Source: Roseateles toxinivorans
GTDB lineage: Bacteria > Pseudomonadota > Gammaproteobacteria > Burkholderiales > Burkholderiaceae_C
NCBI GenBank assembly: GCA_945898095.1
Contig: CAMDHE010000015.1
Location: 1 to 54,923, forward strand
DNA: 54,923 nucleotides
Direction: 5' to 3'
Shown: positions 16,337-24,350 of the stretch, piece by piece
How the letters are laid out: each line of letters starts with the position of its first letter
How positions within the stretch are numbered: the stretch's first letter is position 1
The notes under the pieces: model-generated
Database searches by the model: none
The model's input: only the letters and a program-made list of their open reading frames with translations
What the model was told of the DNA's origin: nothing
Translations under genes and position numbers: made by a program

Positions 16337-17227
16337 ATGAAGATCGGACTGTTGGGGACGGGGAAAATGGGTTCGGCAATCGCCGAACGGTTGATCGACA
16401 GCGGTCACAGCCTGACGATGTGGAACCGCTCGGCCGACAAGACCGAGGCCTTGGCCAAGCGCGGTGCCACCGTCGCTGCCAGCCCGGCTGAATTGGTCGC
16501 GGCGAGCGAGATCGTCCTGTCGATCCTGACCGATGCTGACGCGATCGAAACGGTCTACTTCGGCGCTGTCGGGGCGATGAGCACTGCACTCGCCGGACGC
16601 CTGTTCATCGAGATGAGCACCGTCAGGCCGGCCACCGAAGTGGCATTGGCCCAGCGCATCGAAGCCCGTGGCGGCCGGATGATCGAATGCCCGGTCGGCG
16701 GCACGATCGGCCCGGCGCGCGACGGCAAGCTGTTCGGCCTGGTCGGCGGCGAGACCGAGGATGTCGAGCGCGCCAAGCCGCTGCTGCTGCAGATGTGCAG
16801 GCGCGTCGAGCATGTCGGGCCGGTCGGCGCCGGCGCGAGCCTGAAGCTGGCGATCAATCTGCCGCTGCTCGTCTACTGGCAAGCCTTGAGCGAGGCGCTG
16901 GCCCTGGCCGCACCTGCCGGGCTCGACCCGGTGCGGCTGATGGACATCATCGGCGACACCTCGGGCGCACCGGCGCTGCTGAAGTTCCGCGGTCCGGTCG
17001 TCGCGACGGCCTTGGCCGGCAAGCCGCTGGAAGCCGCCCATTTCAATATCAACTCGATCCGCAAGGACCTGCGCACGATGCTCGAAGAAGCAACTTCACT
17101 CGGCTATGCCTTGCCGACGGCCGCAGCAGCGATGGCCTCCTTCGATGCTGCTGCGCAGGACGGTATGGGATCGCGCGATGGCGCCGAACTCGCCGCCTGG
17201 TGGCTGGCCCGGGCAGGATCCAAGTGA
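16337..17227 (+). CDS. NAD(P)-dependent beta-hydroxyacid dehydrogenase (HIBADH family)
   Basis: A protein of 296 aa of the 3-hydroxyisobutyrate dehydrogenase family. The N-terminal Rossmann motif is GLLGTGKMGSAIA; the substrate loop is CPVGGTIGPARDGKL; and GAGASLKLAINL contains the catalytic Lys. It reduces or oxidises a beta-hydroxyacid or semialdehyde; relatives include tartronate semialdehyde reductase. ATG 16337 lies 17 bp after the amidohydrolase. Its stop overlaps the start of the next gene by 4 bp, which ties it to the Mo hydroxylase that follows. Confidence 0.88.
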   Translation: MKIGLLGTGKMGSAIAERLIDSGHSLTMWNRSADKTEALAKRGATVAASPAELVAASEIVLSILTDADAIETVYFGAVGAMSTALAGRLFIEMSTVRPATEVALAQRIEARGGRMIECPVGGTIGPARDGKLFGLVGGETEDVERAKPLLLQMCRRVEHVGPVGAGASLKLAINLPLLVYWQALSEALALAAPAGLDPVRLMDIIGDTSGAPALLKFRGPVVATALAGKPLEAAHFNINSIRKDLRTMLEEATSLGYALPTAAAAMASFDAAAQDGMGSRDGAELAAWWLARAGSK

Positions 17228-17688
17228 TCAGTTTCAGCCTCAACGGCCGCGCGACAGAAATCGCCGGCGAACCCAACACGCCGCTGCTTTACACCTTGCG
17301 CAATGACTGCGATGCCAAGGGCGTGCGCTTCGGTTGCGGGGCCGGCAATTGCGGCGCATGCATGGTGCTGATCGACGGCGTGGCCCAGCCTTCCTGCACG
17401 ACGGCGAACTGGGTTGCGGTTGACAAGCAGGTCCTGACTGCTGAAGGCCTGGCTGCCGACCCGATCGGCGCGCTGGTGCTGCAAGCCTTCATCGCCGAGC
17501 AGGCTGCTCAATGCGGCTATTGCATCAACGGCATGCTGATGTCGCTGACCGCCCTCTTCAAGCTCAACCCGCAAGCCGATGAAGCCGCGCTGCGCAGCTG
17601 TCTCGACCGCCATCTATGCCGCTGCGGCACCCATCTGCGCATCCTCCGCGCGGCACGCCATGCAGCCGAACTGATACAGGCCTTATGA
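17224..17688 (+). CDS. 2Fe-2S subunit of IorA/NicA-like Mo hydroxylase
   Basis: A protein of 154 aa carrying two 2Fe-2S clusters: RFGCGAGNCGACMVLIDG plus PSC for the plant-type cluster, and CGYC...CRCG for the second. The start is GTG at 17224, overlapping the previous stop (GTGA). It pairs with the next gene, again through a 4-bp ATGA overlap. In isoquinoline 1-oxidoreductase and nicotinate dehydrogenase this small subunit and a large Mo subunit work without a flavoprotein. Confidence 0.9.
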   Translation: MISFSLNGRATEIAGEPNTPLLYTLRNDCDAKGVRFGCGAGNCGACMVLIDGVAQPSCTTANWVAVDKQVLTAEGLAADPIGALVLQAFIAEQAAQCGYCINGMLMSLTALFKLNPQADEAALRSCLDRHLCRCGTHLRILRAARHAAELIQAL

Positions 17689-19817
17689 GCAATCCCGAAC
17701 TCCCCGCCAGCATCCTCAGCCATCCCAGGCTGGGCGACTGGATCCGGATCCATGACGATGGCATTGAAATCCGCAGCGGCAAGGTCGAGCTCGGTCAGGG
17801 CATCTCGGCGGCCTTGATCAAGACCGCCTGTCTGGCCCTGGGTGTCACGCCCGCGCAGGTCCGGCTGGTCGCTGGCGACACCGTGAATTCGCCCAACGAG
17901 GGCTATACCTCGGGGAGCCAGTCGATCGAGCTTGGCGTGGCTGCGCTGCAGCATGCTTGTGTCGCGCTGCGGCAACTGGCTGCAGCCGCCGCAGCCCAGC
18001 GCTGGCCCGGTGCAGCGCTGAGCGTTGCAGGCGGTGTTTTCTGCTGCGCTGCGCAGCCGGCCGGCCTCAGCTACCGCGAGCTTGCCGCAGCTGCAGCCGA
18101 TGCCGATTGGCCAGCACAGCGCATCGACCATTGGCCCGATCCGCAAAGCGCCGATGCCGTCGTCCTGGCACAGGCCGATAGCGCTTTTGTGCGCGCCGAC
18201 CTGGATCTCAAACTCAGCGGCGCCGGTTTTATCCATGACCTGGTGCGTCCGGGCATGCTGCATGCCCGGGTCGTGCGCGGCGCCCATGCCTTGAGCCGGC
18301 CGAGCCGCTACGACGCTTCGGCCTTGCGCGCGCTGGCCGGCGTGCAACATCTGCTGATTGAAGGCGAATTCCTGGCACTGGCCGGCCCCGACGAAGCCAG
18401 TCTCGTTGTGGCTGCCGCAGCCGCGCGACTGTTGATCGACTGGGAGTTGCCTGAGCTGCTGCCTTTTGCTGATGCCGAGGCGGTTCTGACCGCCTTGCCT
18501 GCGGTTACGAGCATCGCCTACAGCGCGGGGCCGGCGCTGCCGGAGAAGGGCGCCAAGCGGCTGGTCCGGCGCTATTCACGCCCTTATATCGCCCATGGCG
18601 CGATCGGCACCTGCTGCGCGGTGGCCGAGCCCGCCGCAGGGCCGGGGCTGACAATCTGGACGCATAGCCAGGGCGTGTTCCAACTGAGGGCCGAGATCGC
18701 CCAAGCGCTGGGTCTGGCGCCAGCCGCCCTGCACCTGATCCATCAGCCGGGATCGGGCTGTTATGGCCACAACGGTGCCGACGATGTTGCTTTCGACGCG
18801 GCCTTGATCGCGCTGAAGTTGCGGACGGCGGTGCGCGTTGTCTGGTCGCGCGAAGACGAGCTCAGCGTCGCCCCGGTCGGAGCGGCCGGCCTGGTCGAGT
18901 TGCAAGCCGGCCTGGATGAACAAGGAATGATCACCGACTGGCAGGCTCAGGTCTGGAGCCACAGCCACCTGAGCCGGCCCGGCTGGGGTGTTGGCATGAA
19001 CCTGCTCGGCGCCTGGGCCTGCGACCCGGCCAAGCCGCGCCCTGTCCCCACCGATGTGCCGCTGCCAGCAGGCGGCGGGCTGCGCAATGCAGTGCCTGGC
19101 TATGACCTGCCAGCCGTTCAAGTGCAGCACCATTTTGTCGCTGCTTCGCCGCTGCGCGTTTCGGCCCTGCGCTCGCTCGGTGCCCATGCGAATGTGTTCG
19201 CGACCGAATCGTTCATCGACGAGCTCGCCGCCGCTGCCGGCGCCGACCCGCTTGATTTCCGCCTGCGGCACCTGGGCGACCCGCGCGCGCGCCGCACGCT
19301 CGAGACCGTGGCCGCGATGTCGGGCTGGCGTGAACGCGGCGCCGGTGGCGAAGGCGAAGGGCTGGGCCTGGGCTTTGCCCGCTACAAGAACCGGTCAGGC
19401 TATTGCGCCGTCGCCATCGAAGTCCGGGTCGAAGATTCGGTGCAGGTCAGGCGGGTCTGGTGTGCCGTCGATGCCGGCGCGATCGTGCACCACGACGGCC
19501 TGTTGAACCAGGTCGAAGGCGGCATCCTGCAGGCGCTGAGCTGGTCACTGAAGGAATCAGTTCGCTGGGGCCCGGAGGGCGTGTTGAGCGCAAACTGGGA
19601 CGAATATCCGATCCTGACCTTCGCCGAAGTGCCCGAAGTCATGATCGAGTTGCTGGATCAGCCCGGGAAGCCCAGCCTGGGCGCCGGTGAACTCGCGGCC
19701 GGCCCGGTTGCGGGCGCCCTGGGGAACGCGATCGCCGCGGCGCTGGGACTGCGCGCAAGGCATTTGCCGTTCGCGCCGGAGCGGCTGCTGGCCCTGGTGC
19801 ATTCGAGCGGCGAATGA
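17685..19817 (+). CDS. IorB/NicB-like molybdopterin large subunit
   Basis: A protein of 710 aa with the split/permuted arrangement of the isoquinoline oxidoreductase beta family. It begins with DWIRIHDDGIEIRSGKVELG and GQGISAALIKTAC, and ends with the catalytic-Glu region GAGELAAGPVAGALGNAI. The middle holds RPSRYDASALRALAGV and SGCYGHNGADDVAFDAAL cofactor loops. There is no FAD subunit gene beside it and no cytochrome domain in the protein, so the electron acceptor is unclear; NicAB-type enzymes pass electrons to cytochrome c. ATG 17685 overlaps the upstream stop. Likely N-heterocycle or aldehyde hydroxylation; the precise substrate is unknown. Confidence 0.88.
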   Translation: MSNPELPASILSHPRLGDWIRIHDDGIEIRSGKVELGQGISAALIKTACLALGVTPAQVRLVAGDTVNSPNEGYTSGSQSIELGVAALQHACVALRQLAAAAAAQRWPGAALSVAGGVFCCAAQPAGLSYRELAAAAADADWPAQRIDHWPDPQSADAVVLAQADSAFVRADLDLKLSGAGFIHDLVRPGMLHARVVRGAHALSRPSRYDASALRALAGVQHLLIEGEFLALAGPDEASLVVAAAAARLLIDWELPELLPFADAEAVLTALPAVTSIAYSAGPALPEKGAKRLVRRYSRPYIAHGAIGTCCAVAEPAAGPGLTIWTHSQGVFQLRAEIAQALGLAPAALHLIHQPGSGCYGHNGADDVAFDAALIALKLRTAVRVVWSREDELSVAPVGAAGLVELQAGLDEQGMITDWQAQVWSHSHLSRPGWGVGMNLLGAWACDPAKPRPVPTDVPLPAGGGLRNAVPGYDLPAVQVQHHFVAASPLRVSALRSLGAHANVFATESFIDELAAAAGADPLDFRLRHLGDPRARRTLETVAAMSGWRERGAGGEGEGLGLGFARYKNRSGYCAVAIEVRVEDSVQVRRVWCAVDAGAIVHHDGLLNQVEGGILQALSWSLKESVRWGPEGVLSANWDEYPILTFAEVPEVMIELLDQPGKPSLGAGELAAGPVAGALGNAIAAALGLRARHLPFAPERLLALVHSSGE

Positions 19818-19895
19818 GTCGCAGGGCTGCCTGATTCAGCCATTTTGCTGCTACGCTGCGGCCCTCGATCACTGACGCCAACGCGGCAATCTCCC

Positions 19896-21608
19896 ATGCA
19901 GATCTCCAAACTCAGCGGCTTGCTTGCTTTCACCTTCGTCGCCAGCGTCCAGGCGGCATCTCAGGCGCCGGTCGCCGCTGAAAACGGCATGGTCGTCACG
20001 GCCCAGCATCTGGCGACGCATATCGGCGTCGATGTGCTGAAAGCCGGCGGCAATGCGGTCGACGCGGCGGTGGCGGTCGGCTATGCGCTGGCCGTGGTCT
20101 ACCCGGCAGCCGGCAACCTCGGTGGCGGCGGCTTCATGACGATCCAGTTTGCCGATGGGCGCAAGACCTTTCTCGACTTCCGCGAGAAAGCGCCGCTGGC
20201 CGCTTCGGCCAATATGTACCTGGACAAGGACGGCAACGTCACCAAGGGCGCGAGCACAACCGGACACCTCGCCGTGGCAGTGCCGGGCAGCGTCTCCGGC
20301 ATGGAGCTGGCGCGGACCAAATACGGCACGATGAGCCGCTCGGCGTTGATCGCGCCGGCGATCCGCTACGCGCAGGAAGGCTTCGTCCTCGATCAGGGTG
20401 ATGTCGACATGCTGGTCACCGCGACTGCCGATTTCCGCAAGGACGCCACCATCGGCGCGATTTTCCTGAACCAGGGTGCGCCGTTCCAGAGCGGCGAGAA
20501 ACTGGTGCAAAAAGACCTCGCCGCCACCTTGAAGCTGATCAGCGAACAGGGCGAGGCAGGCTTCTACAAGGGCAAGGTCGGGGCCGCGATCGCCGCTGCG
20601 AGCCTGGCCGGCCGCGGCCTGATCACCCAGGCCGACCTCGACCAGTACCAGACCCGCGAGATGAAGCCGGTTGAATGCAATTACCGCGGCTATGGCATCG
20701 TCTCGGCGCCGCCGCCAAGTTCGGGCGGCGTGATCATCTGCGAAATCCTCAATGTGCTGGAAGGCTACCCGCTGAAGGAGCTGGGCTTCAGGTCAGCGCA
20801 GTCTGTGCATTACCAGATCGAGGCGATGCGCCATGCTTATGTCGACCGCAACAGCTATCTCGGCGACCCGGACTTCGTCAAGAACCCGCTCGAGCGACTG
20901 CTCGACAAGAACTATGCGGCAAGCCTCCGCGCGGTGATCGATCCGAACAAGGCTGGCGTATCCGCCTTGATCAAGCCTGGCGTGGCGCCGCATGAAGGCA
21001 GCAACACGACGCACTACTCAATCGTCGACAAGGCCGGCAATGCGGTCTCGGTGACTTACACCCTGAACGGCTGGTTCGGCGCCAAGGTGACCGCCAATGG
21101 CACCGGCGTGATCTTGAACAACGAAATGGATGATTTCACCGTCAAGTTGGGCGTACCCAATCTGTTCGGCCTGGTGCAAGGCGAGGCCAATTCGATCGCC
21201 CCGGGCAAACGTCCGCTGAGCTCGATGAGCCCGACGATCGTCACCAAGGATGGCAAGCCGGTGATGGTCGTCGGCACGCCCGGCGGCAGCCGCATCATCA
21301 CCGCCGTGCTGCACAGCATCATCAATGTGATCGACTACGGCATGAATGTGCAGGAAGCCGTCGATGCACCGAAGTTCCACCAACAGTGGTTGCCCGATTT
21401 GACCAATCTGGAGACCTTCTCGGTCAGTCCCGACACGCGCAAGATCCTCGAGGCGATGGGCCACAAACTCGGCGGCCCGCAACCGGCCAATCACCTCGCC
21501 GCGATCCTGGTCGGCGCGCCGACCTTGGGTGGCCAGCCGGTCGGCAAGAGCCGCTTCTATGGAGCCAACGATCCAAGGCGCAACTCGGGGCTGGCGCTGG
21601 GCTACTGA
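19896..21608 (+). CDS. ggt: Gamma-glutamyltransferase precursor
   Basis: A periplasmic protein of 570 aa, made as a proenzyme that cleaves itself. A signal peptide is seen (LSGLLAFTFVASVQAAS). The large chain follows, then the nucleophile T371 at the start of TTHYSIVD. Further active-site loops are SSMSPTIV and GTPGGSRI. It hydrolyses or transfers the gamma-glutamyl group of glutathione and similar compounds. ATG 19896 begins the signal peptide; an earlier frame start has no family support. It lies 78 bp after the Mo subunit. The last 53 codons recur at 24073-24231, showing a duplication or rearrangement at this end. Confidence 0.93.
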   Translation: MQISKLSGLLAFTFVASVQAASQAPVAAENGMVVTAQHLATHIGVDVLKAGGNAVDAAVAVGYALAVVYPAAGNLGGGGFMTIQFADGRKTFLDFREKAPLAASANMYLDKDGNVTKGASTTGHLAVAVPGSVSGMELARTKYGTMSRSALIAPAIRYAQEGFVLDQGDVDMLVTATADFRKDATIGAIFLNQGAPFQSGEKLVQKDLAATLKLISEQGEAGFYKGKVGAAIAAASLAGRGLITQADLDQYQTREMKPVECNYRGYGIVSAPPPSSGGVIICEILNVLEGYPLKELGFRSAQSVHYQIEAMRHAYVDRNSYLGDPDFVKNPLERLLDKNYAASLRAVIDPNKAGVSALIKPGVAPHEGSNTTHYSIVDKAGNAVSVTYTLNGWFGAKVTANGTGVILNNEMDDFTVKLGVPNLFGLVQGEANSIAPGKRPLSSMSPTIVTKDGKPVMVVGTPGGSRIITAVLHSIINVIDYGMNVQEAVDAPKFHQQWLPDLTNLETFSVSPDTRKILEAMGHKLGGPQPANHLAAILVGAPTLGGQPVGKSRFYGANDPRRNSGLALGY

Positions 21609-21626
21609 ACCAGGATTTGGCAGTTG
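21450..21626 (+). repeat. Direct repeat copy A: 3' end of ggt
   Basis: This 177-bp segment, covering the last 53 codons and 18 bp beyond the ggt stop, matches 24073-24249 at a constant offset of 2623 bp. I count 12 mismatches (about 93% identity) and no gaps. Similarity stops sharply on both sides. Of the nine differences within codons, six are silent, which suggests both copies evolved as coding sequence before one was truncated. Confidence 0.9.
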
Positions 21627-21677
21627 TGATTGAACGATGCAAAAAGGGTCGCTCTTTCGCCTCGCCATTCTGGACCA

Positions 21678-21847
21678 CTAGGGATGCTCTGCGTAACTCA
21701 ACGCGAGTGTGTGTAGTGCGGATCGGGATGGGATGCAAGGCGCATTTTGCGGCCAATAGCGCGGGCTATTGGCAATAAATGCAACGCCGCAGACCGCCCG
21801 AGGCCGCGCTATCACAAACCGTGAGGGGTTATGCAGAGCATCCCTAG
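21678..21847. mobile_element. MITE-like element with IS5-type ends (about 170 bp)
   Basis: Inverted ends GGGATGCTCTGC (21681-21692) and GCAGAGCATCCC (21833-21844) are perfect, and the similarity continues as GTAAC/GTTAT. CTAG occurs at both outer edges (21678-21681, 21844-21847), as expected of a target duplication of an IS5-group transposon. The interior has no transposase; it folds into a hairpin, GCCAATAGC/GCTATTGGC at 21752-21773, with longer imperfect flanking arms. It lies between ggt copy A and the CocE-type gene. Confidence 0.7.
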
Positions 21848-21883
21848 GTCAATCTTGCTAAGCTTTGGGGCAGTTCCCTGGTT

Positions 21884-23839
21884 TCAGGGGGTGCCTTCCA
21901 AAACACCGAATGTCACGCCAGAGGGTTGATCTCGCCAATGGAAGACTTTCTGCGTGGCCGATTTAAAGTCCTCCGGTTTCGCGTCCCTGATATTGACAAA
22001 GGTTTGCGGATTCCGGTCAAACATTGGAAACCATGAGCTTTGCACCTGCACCATGATGCGGTGGCCGCGGCGGAATGTATGCAGTACGTCGGGCATATTG
22101 AAATTGATAGCTTCCACCTTGCCCGGCACAATGGCTTCTGGCTTTTCAAAACTATTCCGATAACGCGCACGTAGCGGGTTGCCACGCAAAAGTTGCTGGT
22201 AGCCAGATCTGACTACCTTGGGTGGTTCCACATCGCTGGGAGGTTCGGTACGTGAGCGGGGCGCTGGGTTGTCTAGTTCTTCGGGGTAAACATCAATCAG
22301 TTTCACCACCCAGTCAGCATCTGTTCCGGTGGTGGATACAAATAGCTGTGGGCTAACCGGACCAGCGATTGTGATGTCTTGGTCAAGTACATCACTTTGA
22401 TAAACCAGTACATCGGGACGGGTCGCTGCAAAGCGTTGATCAGCGACCATATGCTCCGCAGGCATACCAATTGCTGTGTATCCGATGAATGGAACCGGTC
22501 TGTTTGGATCGCTCACGAATTGGTCAAATTGTGGCTGAGCGCTGTTTTCAGACTGGAACGACAGTTTCCCGCCCGACTGGAAATACAGAGTTTTGCGTTT
22601 TACCTGAGCGGGTGGCCAAGCGGGGAACTCACGCCAGATATTGGTCCCTGTTTCAAACATGGTGGCTTCGGCAAGTTTGGCGTCGGAGCCTTCGCGAAGG
22701 TGTTGTTCAAAAAATGGCAACATGATCTTCTTTTGAAAGTAATCACTGGTCTTGGCTGCAAAGTCAACATGCCCAAGCGCTTTACCCACATTGCGCAACC
22801 AACCCCCATGCACCCATGGCCCCATGACCAACGCATTGGATATGCCGGGGTTTTGGGACTCTATCGCTTGGTAAGTGGAGAGGGCTCCCTGCAAATCTTC
22901 AGCATCGAACCAACCGCCGACGGTTAGCACTGCCGCTTTGATTCCCTTGAGATGGGGCGCGATATTGCGAGATTTCCAGTAGTCGTCGTAACGTGGATGC
23001 TCGACCATGATGTCAAACATCGGATTGCCGGGTTTGCCAAGAGACTTGGCGATGTTGGAAAGATTTCCAAGTTTTAGAAAATAGTCGTACCCGTTGGAAT
23101 TATTGTAGTCATGCGGAACAAAAACCTTCGGCCCTTCGGTTGGGTTGTCCTGGGACTTGAAGAAGGTCAGGAAACTGTAGTTGTGAGGCAGCATAAATGC
23201 CCCACCGTGGTAAGAATCATCCCCCATGTACATGTCGGCAATAGGTGCTTGCGGCGAGGCGGCCTTGATCGCGGGATGGGATTCAATGATAGAAGCTGAT
23301 GTGTAGAAGCCAGGATATGAAATACCCCAAATTCCGAGCCTCCCGTTATGTCCGGGCACATGGTCGAGCAGCCATTGCACGGTGTCATACATATCCGTGC
23401 TTTCGTCCACATCTGCGGTGGACTTTTTGACAACTTTGTGCGGTGTCATTTCAATGAAATTCCCCTCGGACATATATCGTCCTCGAACATCCTGGCAAAC
23501 AAAAATATAGCCAGCCTTCAAAAATTCGTCGGTGGGCGCAACCCGGCCATATTTTTCTACACCGTATGGCCCGCAGGCGTAGGGTGTTCGCTGCATCAGG
23601 AACGGATACTTGATACCGGTTTTTTTCGGAATATGTAATACAGTAAATAGATGCTTTCCGTCACGCATCGGAATCCGGTACTCATACTTGGTATAGGCCT
23701 CCTTCAAGTCAAAGGGTACGGCCAATGGAGTACTGGGTGTTTGTGTTTGTGTTTGTGTTTGTGTTTGCGCCTGTGCCGGTTGCAATGTGACTGCGCAAGC
23801 CGCAAGCACGCCGATCAAAAAGGTAAATGATTGAATCAT
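21884..23839 (-). CDS. CocE/NonD-family serine hydrolase, secreted
   Basis: A protein of 651 aa of the X-Pro dipeptidyl-peptidase/alpha-amino-acid ester hydrolase family. A signal peptide ends near PAQAQ and is followed by a QT repeat. The catalytic Ser is in WGISYPGFYTS, the Asp in GGWFDAED and the His in GPWVHGGW. A C-terminal jelly-roll domain contains PVSPQLFVSTTGTDADWVVKL-like sequence. Members hydrolyse esters or amides, such as acyl-amino esters and beta-lactam side chains. Base composition is clearly lower in G+C than its neighbours by eye. With the flanking ggt direct repeat and a MITE, this points to acquisition by transfer. The gene stands alone, opposite in strand to ggt. Confidence 0.9.
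   Translation of the reverse strand: MIQSFTFLIGVLAACAVTLQPAQAQTQTQTQTQTPSTPLAVPFDLKEAYTKYEYRIPMRDGKHLFTVLHIPKKTGIKYPFLMQRTPYACGPYGVEKYGRVAPTDEFLKAGYIFVCQDVRGRYMSEGNFIEMTPHKVVKKSTADVDESTDMYDTVQWLLDHVPGHNGRLGIWGISYPGFYTSASIIESHPAIKAASPQAPIADMYMGDDSYHGGAFMLPHNYSFLTFFKSQDNPTEGPKVFVPHDYNNSNGYDYFLKLGNLSNIAKSLGKPGNPMFDIMVEHPRYDDYWKSRNIAPHLKGIKAAVLTVGGWFDAEDLQGALSTYQAIESQNPGISNALVMGPWVHGGWLRNVGKALGHVDFAAKTSDYFQKKIMLPFFEQHLREGSDAKLAEATMFETGTNIWREFPAWPPAQVKRKTLYFQSGGKLSFQSENSAQPQFDQFVSDPNRPVPFIGYTAIGMPAEHMVADQRFAATRPDVLVYQSDVLDQDITIAGPVSPQLFVSTTGTDADWVVKLIDVYPEELDNPAPRSRTEPPSDVEPPKVVRSGYQQLLRGNPLRARYRNSFEKPEAIVPGKVEAINFNMPDVLHTFRRGHRIMVQVQSSWFPMFDRNPQTFVNIRDAKPEDFKSATQKVFHWRDQPSGVTFGVLEGTP
23737..23766. 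repeat. Hexanucleotide tandem repeat in signal-peptide region of CocE-type gene
   Basis: Five perfect GTGTTT units (AAACAC on the coding strand) encode a Gln-Thr run just after the predicted signal cleavage site. Unit-number changes would keep the frame and only vary linker length. Confidence 0.85.
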
Positions 23840-24072
23840 GATGTAAATCCAAGTAAATAAATTATGCGTGCTGGTTCAAGACAATCCAATGCAACTAGCA
23901 GTATCGCTCCTTGGGTTGGGGTTCAATTAGCGTAAAAACCCTCGATCCGCATAAGATGGAATGCAGGGCGTGCTCAAATCGCAAAGAAAAATATCTTTAC
24001 TTCGCGTGCAGCCAGCGTTTTACTAGCCACCGCAAGTATTAGGCCAGCCCCATTGGCAAATGTGGTCAACTA

Positions 24073-24231
24073 GAGGCGATGGGCCACAAACTCGGCAGCC
24101 CGCAACCGGCCAACCACCTCGCCGCGATCCTGGTCGGCGCGCCGACCTTGGGCGGCCAGCCGGTCGGCAAGAGCCGCTTCTATGGCGCCAACGATCGAAG
24201 GCGCAACTCGGGGCTAGCGATGGGTTATTGA
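24073..24231 (+). pseudogene. ggt 3' fragment (direct repeat copy B)
   Basis: Fifty-three codons from EAMGHKLGSPQP to NSGLAMGY and a stop match the C-terminus of the intact ggt upstream. The protein differs at three positions (G to S, P to R, L to M). Similarity continues 18 bp beyond the stop, to 24249. There is no start or upstream coding part: the 5' side changes abruptly to the AT-rich sequence before the CocE-type gene (23840-24072, its presumed promoter region). It is the remnant of a second ggt or of a recombination event; 24250-24350 shows nothing recognisable. Confidence 0.88.
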
Positions 24232-24350
24232 AACTGGATTCGGCAGTTGCCCGCTTACAACTACCGAAGCCAGGTTGAGTACCGGCCGCGAACTTGCGCG
24301 TCACAAGCGCCACTCGACTGCGCAGCGCGGTTGCCGCGGACAACTCCGCT

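Noticed and set aside
24073-24231. A separate small gene ending in a ggt-like C-terminus
   Set aside because: Only the last 53 codons match, with no start or ribosome site and an abrupt left boundary; treated as a ggt remnant.
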